A stretch of DNA of 64,000 bases. Origin: JANSWY01 sp965243755 (GTDB lineage: Bacteria; Bacteroidota; Bacteroidia; Cytophagales; Cyclobacteriaceae). The translations under genes were made by a program, and so were the position numbers. Below the pieces are notes generated by a model that made no database searches, had not been told where the DNA came from, and worked only from the letters and a program-made list of their open reading frames with translations. Position 1 is the stretch's first letter, and the number at the start of each line of letters is the position of its first letter. Location: NCBI GenBank assembly GCA_965243755.1, contig CBDEVW010000005.1, positions 320,853 to 384,852 on the forward strand, written 5' to 3'. Positions 1 through 8,673 of the stretch are shown here, piece by piece.

Positions 1-1
1 T

Positions 2-706
2 CATGGTGCCAGTAGAAATGCCTGGCTGAACCTGAAGGAGTTGCTGACAGTGGAACTCAATTCGGTAACGGACAACCCGATTATTCTGACAAAAGATAAT
101 ACCATCAGTGGAGGTAATTTCCATGGACAGCCATTGGCGCTACCATTGGATTACAATACGATAGCTGCGGCGGAAATAGGAAATATTTCAGATCGTAGAA
201 CTTATTTGTTGCTGGAAGGAAATGTAGAAGGCCTGCCAAAATTACTCATGACCAATACTGGTATCAATTCAGGATTTATGATTCCTCAGTATACTTCAGC
301 AGCACTCGTTAGTGAAAATAAAAGCCTTTGCTTTCCTGCCAGTGCCGACAGTATACCAACATCTCTAGGTCAGGAAGATCATGTAAGTATGGGTTCGATC
401 AGTGGGCGTAAACTGAATCAGGTAATTACCAATCTGGAAAACATACTTGCCGTAGAACTGGTTTGTGCCGCCCAGGCTTTTGACTATAGAAAACCCATGA
501 AGTCAGGTAAGATACTGGATGCATGTCACGAACTGGTAAGATCGAAGATTGATCATGCAGAAGAGGATCGTGTCTTTGCTATGGACATAGCTATAGCTGC
601 AGAAATCATTAGAAATAAACAATTGGTATCTACTTCGGAAGAGGTAGCTAAAAATGAAAACATTAACCTAAACGGAGCTCAGAATGAATTATTCGGACTT
701 TATTAA
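2..706 (+). CDS. hutH: Histidine ammonia-lyase, C-terminal part (cut by window edge)
   Basis: Histidine ammonia-lyase (histidase) deaminates L-histidine to trans-urocanate, the first step of histidine degradation in the cytoplasm. The frame is open from base 2, so the 5' end and the Ala-Ser-Gly MIO-forming site lie outside the window. What remains is the C-terminal part of the aromatic amino acid lyase fold: ELNSVTDNP, then GGNFHGQP near the substrate pocket, and SIPTSLGQEDHVSMG, which is strongly conserved in histidases. The stop codon lies 23 bp inside the following hutU, in another frame, so the two genes are translationally linked. Tyrosine or phenylalanine lyases share the fold, but the adjacent urocanate hydratase makes histidase the clear choice. 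Confidence 0.93.
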   Translation, partial: HGASRNAWLNLKELLTVELNSVTDNPIILTKDNTISGGNFHGQPLALPLDYNTIAAAEIGNISDRRTYLLLEGNVEGLPKLLMTNTGINSGFMIPQYTSAALVSENKSLCFPASADSIPTSLGQEDHVSMGSISGRKLNQVITNLENILAVELVCAAQAFDYRKPMKSGKILDACHELVRSKIDHAEEDRVFAMDIAIAAEIIRNKQLVSTSEEVAKNENINLNGAQNELFGLY

Positions 707-2354
707 GACCTATGCCAACGGGCATCAATACAAATCACCAACGGGCAATCAGCTCAATGCCAGGTCATGGCAAACCGAGGCACCTCTCAGGATGCTGCTA
801 AATAACCTGGACGCTGAAGTTGCTGAGGACCCTGAAAACCTCATCGTCTATGGAGGAACCGGACAAGCCGCACGTGACAGAAAATCACTGGAAAAAATCA
901 TAGAAATATTGCTGAAGCTGGAGAATGACCAGAGTTTGTTAGTGCAATCCGGGAAGCCGGTAGGCATAGTAAGGTCCCACCCTGAAGCTCCAAGAGTACT
1001 GATCGCCAATTCTAATCTTGTTCCTGCCTGGGCCAATTGGGAACATTTTCAGGAACTGAAGGAAAGAGGGCTGATGATGTACGGACAGATGACAGCCGGA
1101 AGCTGGATTTATATTGGTTCACAAGGGATATTACAAGGTACTTATGAAACTTTTGTAGCATGTGCTGATCGTCATTTTGGGGGTTCTTTAAAGAATAAAC
1201 TGGTTGTTACTGCCGGACTGGGAGGTATGGGTGGTGCCCAGCCATTAGCAGCTACACTGGCAGGAGGTACGTTTCTGGGAGCAGATGTAGACCCGGCAAG
1301 AATTCAGAAAAGACTGGACACGAAGTACATCGACCGAATGACTTACAGTTATGAGGAAGCGAGAGACTGGGCATTGGAAGCCAGGGAGAAAGGAGAAAAT
1401 ATTTCCATAGGTTTGGTAAGTGATGCTGGTGACATGCTGGAGAAATTATTGGCCGATAACATTATCCCGGAAGTCCTCACTGACCAGACATCCGCACATG
1501 ACCCGGTATACGGTTATGTGCCAAATGGCCTTTCACTCGAAGAAGCTGAAGCGCTTAGAAAGTCTGATCCAAAGAAATACAAAGATCTTTCACTAAAGAG
1601 TATGGCAAGGCATGTTGGGTTCATGCTGGAAATGCAGAAAAGAGGAAGTAAAACCTTTGACTATGGCAATAACATCAGAGAGTTTGCAGTTCAGGGTGGA
1701 GAACCCAATGCTTTCGATTTCAATGGGTTTGTTCCTGAATATGTAAGACCACTATTTTGTGAAGGTAAGGGCCCGTTCAGGTGGGCAGCCTTATCCGGAG
1801 ATCCCGAAGATATTTATACTACTGATCAGGCATTGATCGAGGCATTCCCGGAGAATCATCACATGATCAAGTGGCTTAAGGAAGCAAAAGAAAAAATCGC
1901 TTTTCAGGGGCTACCATGCCGAATATGCTGGTTGGGAATCGGCGAGAGAGAAAAGGCAGGATTGATCTTTAATGACCTGGTGAAAACTGGTAAGGTCAAA
2001 GCACCAATTGTGATCGGAAGAGATCATTTGGACTGTGGGTCTGTTGCGTCACCAAACCGGGAAACTGAAGGTATGCTGGATGGTACCGATGCAGTCTCCG
2101 ACTGGCCATTGCTCAACCTGATGTCAAACGCAAGTGGAGGTGCTACCTGGATTTCGTTCCATCATGGCGGTGGAGTAGGTATGGGTTACTCTCAGCATGC
2201 GGGAATGGTCATTTTGGCTGATGGTACAGAAAGAGCCGAGCAATGCATTAAAAGAGTACTTCATAACGATCCGGCAATGGGAATATTCAGGCATCATGAT
2301 GCTGGTTATGAAAAAGCCACGCAATTTGCCGAAGCACATGATCTTAAAATCTAA
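684..2354 (+). CDS. hutU: Urocanate hydratase
   Basis: Urocanate hydratase (urocanase) converts urocanate to 4-imidazolone-5-propionate using tightly bound NAD+; it is the second step of histidine catabolism. At 556 residues it has the usual family length. The glycine-rich NAD-binding stretch GLGGMGGAQP (about residue 180) and the GIGEREKAGL and GGVGMGYSQHAG segments typical of urocanases are present. The ATG at 684 overlaps the end of hutH by 23 bp. A strong hairpin follows 26 bp after the stop, so this is probably the last gene of the hut operon. Confidence 0.97.
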   Translation: MNYSDFIKTYANGHQYKSPTGNQLNARSWQTEAPLRMLLNNLDAEVAEDPENLIVYGGTGQAARDRKSLEKIIEILLKLENDQSLLVQSGKPVGIVRSHPEAPRVLIANSNLVPAWANWEHFQELKERGLMMYGQMTAGSWIYIGSQGILQGTYETFVACADRHFGGSLKNKLVVTAGLGGMGGAQPLAATLAGGTFLGADVDPARIQKRLDTKYIDRMTYSYEEARDWALEAREKGENISIGLVSDAGDMLEKLLADNIIPEVLTDQTSAHDPVYGYVPNGLSLEEAEALRKSDPKKYKDLSLKSMARHVGFMLEMQKRGSKTFDYGNNIREFAVQGGEPNAFDFNGFVPEYVRPLFCEGKGPFRWAALSGDPEDIYTTDQALIEAFPENHHMIKWLKEAKEKIAFQGLPCRICWLGIGEREKAGLIFNDLVKTGKVKAPIVIGRDHLDCGSVASPNRETEGMLDGTDAVSDWPLLNLMSNASGGATWISFHHGGGVGMGYSQHAGMVILADGTERAEQCIKRVLHNDPAMGIFRHHDAGYEKATQFAEAHDLKI

Positions 2355-2379
2355 ACAAGTAGATACGAATAATTAGGAT

Positions 2380-2411
2380 TGAGGTGTGGTTAATAATCAC
2401 ACCTCTTTTGT
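2380..2411. terminator. Bidirectional Rho-independent terminator after hutU
   Basis: GAGGTGTG at 2381-2388 pairs perfectly with CACACCTC at 2398-2405 around a 9-nt loop and is followed by TTTTG. It lies between the converging hutU and the PIN-PhoH gene and could serve both strands. Confidence 0.8.
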
Positions 2412-2437
2412 TATATCAACATGGTAAATTAAAGCAG

Positions 2438-3775
2438 TTACAACAACTCGTTGGCCAGATTGGCTAGCTCAGATCTTTCACCTTTTTCAAGGGTCACGTG
2501 AGCAAATAGCTCCTGGTCCTGAAGCCTGTCAATGATATAGGAGAGGCCATTACTTTGCGAATCCAGATAAGGTGTATCAATCTGATGTACATCACCAGTG
2601 AACACGATTTTGGTATTTTCTCCTGCCCGGGTAATGATGGTTTTCACTTCATGGGGAGTAAGGTTTTGAGCTTCATCCACAATAAAGAATATATTGGACA
2701 AACTTCTACCCCTAATGTATGCCAATGGTGTGATCAGGAGTTTTTCCTGGTTGACCATATCTGTTAACCTGGTATATTCTTTTTCAGTTTCCTTCCATTG
2801 GTTTTGGATAAACTTCAAATTGTCCCAGAGCGGCTCCATGTAGGGATTCAATTTCGATTTGATGTCTCCGGGAAGATAACCAATGTCCTTATTGGACAAA
2901 GGCACAATGGGCCTGGCCAGGTAGATCTGCTTAAAGTTTCTTCTTTGCTCCAGTGCTGATGCAAGCGCCAATAAAGTTTTTCCGGTTCCGGCTACTCCAT
3001 TGATGCTCACCAGTTTGATGTTTGGATTCAACATGGCATGGATGGCGAATGTCTGTTCTGCATTCTTCGGTTTGATGCCATAGACAGCCTTCTTCTCCAC
3101 AAGTTCAACCGTATTCTCTTCGTTATTGTAAAAGGCTAAGCCACTGTTTTTCTCGCTTTTTAAAATGTAATAGCTATTGATGATTGGCTTCTTGCGGGCA
3201 AAGATTGCCTTTCGGTCAATACTACCTTCTTTGAAAAGTACATTGATGTCATCCGAACTCACATCCTCTTTTTCAGACTTGCCAGTGTAAAGTGTATTGA
3301 CATTTTTAATCTTGCCGGTTTCATAATCCTCCGCATGAATATGAAGAGATTTCGCTTTCAGCCTGAGGTTGATGTCTTTACTTACCAGAATGACCTTCTT
3401 TCCCTTTTCCTCTTCCTGTAATTTTAAGGCCGCATTAAGGATTTTATGATCGTTTTTATTGTCGTTAAAGACTTTTCGGGCATCTACTTCACTCTCATGA
3501 TCCATCAGGACCTTAAACTTACCCTTGGTTTTTCCATTGAGGGGAATCCATTCCTGAAGCATATGTCCTGCTGCCAGTTTATCCAATAACCTGGTAAACT
3601 CTCTTGCTTCAAAATTTTTGGTATCGTTTCCCTTTTTGAATTGATCTAATTCTTCCAGTACAACAATTGGAATTCCAACATCATGTTCGGCGAAATTGAG
3701 GATAGAATCATGAGAAAAAATGATGACTGATGTATCTAAAACAAAAATTTTTTTCTCTTTCGCGCGCTTTGCCAT
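2438..3775 (-). CDS. PIN domain-PhoH family ATPase (PhoH2 type)
   Basis: This two-domain protein joins an N-terminal PIN domain (about residues 8-135, starting VLDTSVIIF with an acidic metal-site residue) to a C-terminal PhoH-type P-loop ATPase. The ATPase has Walker A GVAGTGKT near residue 260 and Walker B FFIVDEAQN further on. Proteins of this design are known as PhoH2 and act as RNA-unwinding ribonucleases in mycobacteria; the RNase role here is inferred. I chose the ATG at 3775 (MAKRAKEKKIF) because the 24 residues upstream of it do not resemble the family. That gives 445 residues, the usual length. The gene appears monocistronic and converges on hutU across a shared terminator. Confidence 0.9.
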   Translation of the reverse strand: MAKRAKEKKIFVLDTSVIIFSHDSILNFAEHDVGIPIVVLEELDQFKKGNDTKNFEAREFTRLLDKLAAGHMLQEWIPLNGKTKGKFKVLMDHESEVDARKVFNDNKNDHKILNAALKLQEEEKGKKVILVSKDINLRLKAKSLHIHAEDYETGKIKNVNTLYTGKSEKEDVSSDDINVLFKEGSIDRKAIFARKKPIINSYYILKSEKNSGLAFYNNEENTVELVEKKAVYGIKPKNAEQTFAIHAMLNPNIKLVSINGVAGTGKTLLALASALEQRRNFKQIYLARPIVPLSNKDIGYLPGDIKSKLNPYMEPLWDNLKFIQNQWKETEKEYTRLTDMVNQEKLLITPLAYIRGRSLSNIFFIVDEAQNLTPHEVKTIITRAGENTKIVFTGDVHQIDTPYLDSQSNGLSYIIDRLQDQELFAHVTLEKGERSELANLANELL

Positions 3776-4032
3776 ACTGCTATTTTTTGGTGGATGTCGT
3801 TTGATAGTGACGTTTAGTAAGAATAATGATTTATTGGTAAAAACCATAAGATATTATTCTTATTTTCCGAATTAATTGGAAGTTTTAAGGAAGGGCAATT
3901 ACAGTCAGGCACTCTATTCTCACAATAGGGAAATCTGTATTAAACACGTTGAGGCTACAAGAATTGTTTGGGTACCACCTTACCTTATCTCCATCTTTAT
4001 TGACTCTAAGCGGTAGTGTATAATTACTTTGA

Positions 4033-4329
4033 TCATTTTGGTTCACTTAATAAAAAGCCTAGATCAGTGGTGCTCAATAATGGATTGAATTTTGTTAAAC
4101 TATATTCTGCAACTTTCTCCATAATCAGAGGATCTTTCTCTAATATTTCACGAAGCTCTTTTTCGGATTTTGAGTTTGCAATTACAATACCACCGTCACG
4201 TGGATCTTTTGGACCTCCAAGAATAAATGTTCCATTTTTATATTGCTTTGAGACATATGTTCTATGCAATTCAGTGAAATTATTTACTTCCGCAATTGGC
4301 TTAATAAAATTGAAATTTATAATAAACAT
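4033..4329 (-). CDS. YciI (YCII) family protein
   Basis: Small 98-residue protein with the YCII dimeric alpha-beta barrel signature, GGPKDPRDGGIVIA followed by a helix with EILEKDPL, then a closing strand. YciI-like proteins resemble ferredoxin-fold dehalogenases and muconolactone isomerases; most have no proven substrate. The gene starts 12 bp after the HxlR-type regulator gene on the same strand, so the two probably form one transcript and the regulator probably controls it. No specific function is assigned. Confidence 0.8.
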   Translation of the reverse strand: MFIINFNFIKPIAEVNNFTELHRTYVSKQYKNGTFILGGPKDPRDGGIVIANSKSEKELREILEKDPLIMEKVAEYSLTKFNPLLSTTDLGFLLSEPK

Positions 4330-4341
4330 AGTTTTTAAGCT

Positions 4342-4668
4342 TTAGTTAAACTTTTCTGACCATCTCTCTGACCATTCCCTTATCGGATTAAATAGGTTAA
4401 ATAACTCTTCTCCCATAGCTGTAAGTTTGTAGCCGTCAAGCACTTTTTCAATGATATAAGTTTGCTGAAGTTCTTTGAGTCTGGTATTTAAAGTGGTAGG
4501 AGATATTCCGTCGCATATTTTTTCCAGTTCGCTAAATGATTTTTGGCTTTCCTTTAGATACCACAGAATATTCATTGACCAGTTTCGCCCTAACAAGTCA
4601 AAAAGAGCCATTAGGGGTTTTCCAGATTTAGAGCCTCTTACAGGTTTCCCAGGTTTAGGAATGTTCAT
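4342..4668 (-). CDS. HxlR family winged-helix transcriptional regulator
   Basis: 108-residue DNA-binding protein of the HxlR/MarR-like winged-helix family, seen from LLGRNWSMNILWYL (helix 1-2), the recognition region GISPTTLNTRLKELQ and the wing GYKLTAMGEEL. HxlR proteins bind DNA as dimers and often sense reactive electrophiles through an N-terminal cysteine. Here that cysteine is absent and the only Cys is in EKICDGISP, so a redox mechanism is uncertain. Two 15-bp dyads directly upstream are good candidates for its own operator. It is co-oriented with the YciI-like gene, its likely target. Confidence 0.88.
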   Translation of the reverse strand: MNIPKPGKPVRGSKSGKPLMALFDLLGRNWSMNILWYLKESQKSFSELEKICDGISPTTLNTRLKELQQTYIIEKVLDGYKLTAMGEELFNLFNPIREWSERWSEKFN

Positions 4669-4688
4669 TTTTTTACTTTTCGGCTAAA

Positions 4689-4722
4689 CTACATATTATG
4701 TAGTTAGCTACAAAATATGTAG
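4689..4722. promoter_or_regulatory. Tandem dyad operator upstream of the HxlR gene
   Basis: Two imperfect 15-bp palindromes, CTACATATTATGTAG (4689-4703) and CTACAAAATATGTAG (4708-4722), lie 21-54 bp upstream of the HxlR start with 19 bp between centres, close to two helical turns. This is the geometry expected for a pair of winged-helix dimers that repress their own gene. Binding by this HxlR protein is inferred. Confidence 0.6.
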
Positions 4723-4931
4723 TAGATATATTTTAAAATTAAATTTGAGTTTATAATATGAGAGGGTTTTGGATATAGATATAATGAATAGCTAAAATCC
4801 GTAAACCGGACATCAGTAAGTATTGGAAAAGGTACTCCACTCACAGATTCCTTGAAAGTCATTATTCCTTCCTGGTTTTTTGTCAAATCCCGAAATTCTA
4901 ATGATGATTCTTAATACGATTTGTTTTGAAA

Positions 4932-5600
4932 TTAAAATTGCTCAATGGTCTTGAGCCGATAAAGATCTTCCTTCTCTCTTGGGATGATCTCCAAAATCTG
5001 CGCGGCTACCAACAGTACTAGTTTTTGTGATGCCTGATATTTCGATATTCCCGCTTTTTCCCTGAATTGTGTGAGTGTTATTTCTCCATTTTCTTCCAGG
5101 TATTTTAACAGGAACTGCTCCTTTTCGCCGTATCTGAAAGTGGTCCCCTTCTTACGGTTTTTCCTCTTCAAAATTTCTTTCAACTCCCTGCTGGCCTTCA
5201 CAGAGCGGTCATCAATTCGAAAATACGCAATACCATACTGATCAGTTTGTTTCTCTTTGGCGTAGTATGGTTTTCTCGTTCCACTGCGAATATGGTAATG
5301 TAAAACCCCCTTGTCTTCATTTTCTGAAAGGGGAACAAATTCCAGTTCGAAATCAATTTTAGGCTTACAGAGTTCTACAATGGCTTTTGTCATGGCGTAT
5401 TCTTCCTCATCGGGAAATTTGACACCAGGAACATCTCCATTATCGCTAACGCCAATGAGCAAATGACCACCATCCGCATTGGCAAAAGCCACAACTTCCT
5501 TCACTATTTTCTCAGGATGGGCCACTTTCCTTTTAAATTCTATGTGATCATTCTCTCCCTGTTTTACTAAGGAAAAGACTGTTTTCAAACCAGGATTCAT
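4932..5600 (-). CDS. AlbA_2 (Schlafen-like) domain protein
   Basis: 222-residue protein whose N-terminal half matches the AlbA_2 domain (formerly AAA_4; Schlafen AlbA-like): E-F-K-R near residue 22, AFANADGGHLLIGV at about 38-51, and the following DNGDVPG. C-terminal residues 150-215 look like a winged helix (FLEENGEITLTQF-type helix followed by KYQASQKLVLL). AlbA_2 proteins bind nucleic acid and in several cases are regulators or effectors; the activity here is unknown. It follows the MoxR-like ATPase gene with only 5 bp between them, so it is the third gene of the VWA-MoxR-AlbA_2 operon. Confidence 0.8.
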   Translation of the reverse strand: MNPGLKTVFSLVKQGENDHIEFKRKVAHPEKIVKEVVAFANADGGHLLIGVSDNGDVPGVKFPDEEEYAMTKAIVELCKPKIDFELEFVPLSENEDKGVLHYHIRSGTRKPYYAKEKQTDQYGIAYFRIDDRSVKASRELKEILKRKNRKKGTTFRYGEKEQFLLKYLEENGEITLTQFREKAGISKYQASQKLVLLVAAQILEIIPREKEDLYRLKTIEQF

Positions 5601-5605
5601 GGTTT

Positions 5606-7135
5606 CTAATAGTTATAGTCGTTATCCGGCCCCTCATCATCCGGACCAGGCATTGAAAACATACTGCTTAGTAGGTCTTTGAATTGCATGCTTCTCTCCA
5701 GTCCATGTTTACTCAGCATACTAAACTCAGCCAGGCCGTAAAGTACAAATTCCATGAGAAACAATTTGTTGTCCTCAGCTTCTTTAGGGAAATGCTTATC
5801 CACCAATGGTTTTAGTCCGGGTATTTCCATTAAGGTAGATTTCCTTTCCTCTTCGGTAGCATCGTTCAGTAGGTCAACCATATTTCCTTCACCAAACCAG
5901 TCGGTGATTACTTTGTAAGGATTACTTTCATCCTTTTGTTTCCTTGCTTCGTCTGGGTTAGGGAAATAGTCAACAAATTGCTTCCGGATCGCTTTGCCAA
6001 CCAGATTGGAGGCGACAATTCCAGCGCCTTCCTGTTCGCCTTCATAGACCAGCTCCACTTTTCCTGTGATTGCAGGTATTACCCCATTAAAATCAGACAT
6101 CCTCACTGTAGTATGATCTGTTCCATTAATGATAGCCCTTCTTTCTGCCGTGCTGGTCAGGTTTTCATAAGCTGAGATGGTCAATCTTGCTGAAACGCCA
6201 CTTTTCTCATCTACATATTCACTCTCTCTTGCCTCAAATGCGATCAACTCTATCAGGTCCTTTGCTATTTCGTTTATCGTCACTCTTTCTTCCTGCTCTT
6301 TTTTGATATTGGATTCCTGCAGTGTGATCTTTTTACCAGTCTCAATGGTTTTAGGGTAGTGCGTAATGATCTGACTATCAATCCTGTCCTTGAGCGGAGT
6401 GACTATACTTCCTCTGTTGGTATAATCTTCAGGGTTAGCTGTAAACACAAATTGTATATCCAGGGGTAGTCTCAACTTGAACCCTCGTATCTGAATATCT
6501 CCTTCCTGCAAAATATTGAACAGCGCCACCTGAATCCTCGCCTGGAGATCGGGCAACTCATTGATTACAAAAATTCCCCGATGGGACCGTGGGATCAGTC
6601 CATAATGAATCACTCTTTCATCGGAATAAGGTAATTTCAGTGAGGCAGCTTTGATCGGGTCAACGTCACCAATGAGGTCTGCAATGGAGACATCAGGTGT
6701 GGCTAATTTCTCTGTGTATCTTTCCGAGCGATGAATCCATTCTATGCAGGTTTCATCGCCATGTTCGGCAATGATATCTCTGGCAGATCTTGAGATGGGT
6801 TCCAGTGGATCGTCATTGAGGTCTGCACCTTTTATTGCAGGGACATATTCATCCAGCAAATTCACCATTAGCCTGGCTATTCTGGTCTTTGCCTGTCCTC
6901 TTAATCCAAGCAGGTTAATATTGTGTCTGGCAAGAATTGCTCGTTCCAACTCAGGGATCACGGTGTCTTCATAGCCCCAAATACCTTCAAAAACAGGCTC
7001 TTTCCTGCTTAGCTTACGGATGAGGTTTTCTCTAAGTTCCTCTTTGATGGACTTTGGTTGATATCCAATGGATTTGAGGTTTCCAAGTGTCCCAATCTTC
7101 ACCAGTTTAGTTGCGGGTATATCTTCGTATTTCAT
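5606..7135 (-). CDS. MoxR/magnesium chelatase-like AAA+ ATPase
   Basis: 509-residue AAA+ ATPase of the magnesium chelatase ChlI/MoxR class. Walker A is GLRGQAKTR at residues 77-85. The Walker B-like stretch is IFVINELPDL, with Asn-Glu in place of the usual Asp-Glu, followed by QARIQVALFNILQEGD. Sensor 1 and the arginine-finger region are FTANPEDYTNRG and PLKDRID. Such ATPases work with a VWA-domain partner to remodel or insert cofactors into client proteins. The VWA gene lies 73 bp upstream on the same strand, and an AlbA_2 gene follows 5 bp downstream. Real Mg-chelatase function is unlikely, since no tetrapyrrole-synthesis genes are near. Confidence 0.88.
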   Translation of the reverse strand: MKYEDIPATKLVKIGTLGNLKSIGYQPKSIKEELRENLIRKLSRKEPVFEGIWGYEDTVIPELERAILARHNINLLGLRGQAKTRIARLMVNLLDEYVPAIKGADLNDDPLEPISRSARDIIAEHGDETCIEWIHRSERYTEKLATPDVSIADLIGDVDPIKAASLKLPYSDERVIHYGLIPRSHRGIFVINELPDLQARIQVALFNILQEGDIQIRGFKLRLPLDIQFVFTANPEDYTNRGSIVTPLKDRIDSQIITHYPKTIETGKKITLQESNIKKEQEERVTINEIAKDLIELIAFEARESEYVDEKSGVSARLTISAYENLTSTAERRAIINGTDHTTVRMSDFNGVIPAITGKVELVYEGEQEGAGIVASNLVGKAIRKQFVDYFPNPDEARKQKDESNPYKVITDWFGEGNMVDLLNDATEEERKSTLMEIPGLKPLVDKHFPKEAEDNKLFLMEFVLYGLAEFSMLSKHGLERSMQFKDLLSSMFSMPGPDDEGPDNDYNY

Positions 7136-7208
7136 AAGTTTCCGGGTCGTAATAATTGAGTGTCGGAACTTGAATTAAAATTCCTGACAGTTTAATATTT
7201 AACCTTAA

Positions 7209-8306
7209 CTACAGATTCTTTCTTCGGTTTCTTTTGTAATCTTCGAATATCAGGTGCCCCAGGCCTTTCAGGCTACTATAATAAGCATTCCCATTGTTCA
7301 CCTGGGTAAACTCCTGGACAAATTGTTTTAAATAAGGGTCGGAAGCGATCATAAATGTAGTAATCGGGATGCCAATTCTTCTACATTGGGCCCCCAGGTT
7401 CAATGTTTTATTGAGTATTTTAGGGTCTAACCCAAAACTGTTTTTATAGTATTTTATTCCTTCTTTCAGGCATGTTGGTTTGCCATCTGTAATCATGAAT
7501 ATTTGCTTATTCTTGTTTTTCTTTCTCCTCAGAATATCCATGGCCAGCTCCAATCCTGCTACTGTATTGGTATGATAAGGTCCTACCGATAAATAGGGCA
7601 GGTCTTTGATTTTAATTTGCCAGGCATCATTTCCAAATACAATAATATCGAGTGTGTCTTTGGGGTATTTTCTGGTAACAAGCTCTGCCAATGCCATAGC
7701 GACTTTTTTAGCCGGAGTGATCCTGTCTTCTCCGTAAAGAATCATGGAGTGACTGATATCAATCATCAGCACCGTAGATGTTTGTGTTTTAAATTCCCTC
7801 TCACGGATCTCCAAATCATCTTCCGTAAGCATAAAATCCTGATAACCATGATTGATTTGCGCATTTCTAAGGCTTTCGGTCATGGATATCTGATCCAGGG
7901 TGTCGCCATACTGGTATTCACGGAAGTCGGTGCTTAGCTCATCCCCACGTCCACTGAAATTAGTATTATGATTGCCTTTGTTGGACTTTTTAAGTTTACC
8001 AAATATTTCTTCCAGCGCACTTTTTCTTATTTCCTGTTCACTCCTGGCCGTGATTCTGATTTCTCCAGACTGATTGTCTTCTGTGATATATCCTTTTGCT
8101 TTGAGGTCTTCAATGAAATCACCAATTCCGTACTCACCATTGGACAACCCATATTGCCGATCAAGGTTAGTCAACCAACTCAGGGCTTCTGATACATCCC
8201 CTGATGTGACCGTGATCAATTGCATGAAAATGCTGAGCAGTCGATCAAAATCTGATTTCTGCTGGTCTTTTTCAGGGATAAATTCGGTGAATCGGTGGCC
8301 AATCAT
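7209..8306 (-). CDS. VWA-domain protein, partner of the MoxR-like ATPase
   Basis: 365-residue cytoplasmic protein with a C-terminal von Willebrand factor A domain. The metal-ion-dependent adhesion site is complete: DISHS at residues 183-187, a Thr in the HTNT segment near 247, and TDG at 273-275. The N-terminal 160 residues are helical and lack a known domain. No signal peptide or membrane segment is seen, so it should act in the cytoplasm with the adjacent AAA+ ATPase, as in CoxD/CoxE, ViaA/RavA or BchD/BchI pairs. It is the first gene of the three-gene operon. Confidence 0.87.
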   Translation of the reverse strand: MIGHRFTEFIPEKDQQKSDFDRLLSIFMQLITVTSGDVSEALSWLTNLDRQYGLSNGEYGIGDFIEDLKAKGYITEDNQSGEIRITARSEQEIRKSALEEIFGKLKKSNKGNHNTNFSGRGDELSTDFREYQYGDTLDQISMTESLRNAQINHGYQDFMLTEDDLEIREREFKTQTSTVLMIDISHSMILYGEDRITPAKKVAMALAELVTRKYPKDTLDIIVFGNDAWQIKIKDLPYLSVGPYHTNTVAGLELAMDILRRKKNKNKQIFMITDGKPTCLKEGIKYYKNSFGLDPKILNKTLNLGAQCRRIGIPITTFMIASDPYLKQFVQEFTQVNNGNAYYSSLKGLGHLIFEDYKRNRRKNL

Positions 8307-8503
8307 CGCACTACTTTTCGTTACAGTTATTAAACTAATTAAAAGCCATTATGATTTCATGTAATTCCTGTTTTTTTCACCTTTTTAAGAAAAGATGGTA
8401 AGAATGGATGCTTTTTGAGGAAAATTACGCTATTCATTGGTTGCGATTTGCAGGGTAAGAAAATTCACGATAATTTACTTACTGAAAGACCAACTCAAAA
8501 CCA

Positions 8504-8635
8504 ATGGCAGGAAGAAAACCTATATTCGTCGGTTTGATAAGCTCTATCTATCTCTTCTTACGGGACGGGCTGTATAAACTGCTGCTGGAACCCACTCCTC
8601 ATCACAAGAAAAAGAAAAAGGACAAACCTAAATGA
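8504..8635 (+). CDS. Small basic protein with hydrophobic segment (43 aa)
   Basis: A short open frame that starts MAGRKPIFVGLISS, continues with a moderately hydrophobic stretch (YLFLRDGLYKLLLE), and ends in a lysine-rich tail (KKKKKDK). It occupies the otherwise empty 367-bp gap between the divergent VWA gene and the fatty acid hydroxylase gene. A terminator hairpin overlaps its stop codon, which suggests a genuine short transcript on the + strand. I do not recognise a family. It may be a membrane-associated microprotein. Confidence 0.45.
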   Translation: MAGRKPIFVGLISSIYLFLRDGLYKLLLEPTPHHKKKKKDKPK

Positions 8636-8649
8636 TCTGTCCTCTTTTT
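8615..8649 (+). terminator. Terminator overlapping the end of the 43-aa gene
   Basis: AGGACA (8619-8624) pairs with TGTCCT (8638-8643), followed by CTTTTT; the flanking A-rich and T-rich runs extend the symmetry. The stop codon of the small gene lies in the loop. It could also terminate the hydroxylase-gene transcript from the other side. Confidence 0.55.
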
Positions 8650-8673
8650 AATGTTTTAATTTTTCTGGCTTAA

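Noticed and set aside
4704..4886. 60-residue open frame upstream of the HxlR gene on the reverse strand
   Set aside because: It overlaps the operator dyads, has a low-complexity aromatic end and no family resemblance; treated as chance.
7617..8192. Open frames on the + strand across the VWA gene
   Set aside because: Antisense shadows of a gene with clear MIDAS motifs; no domain or start signal.
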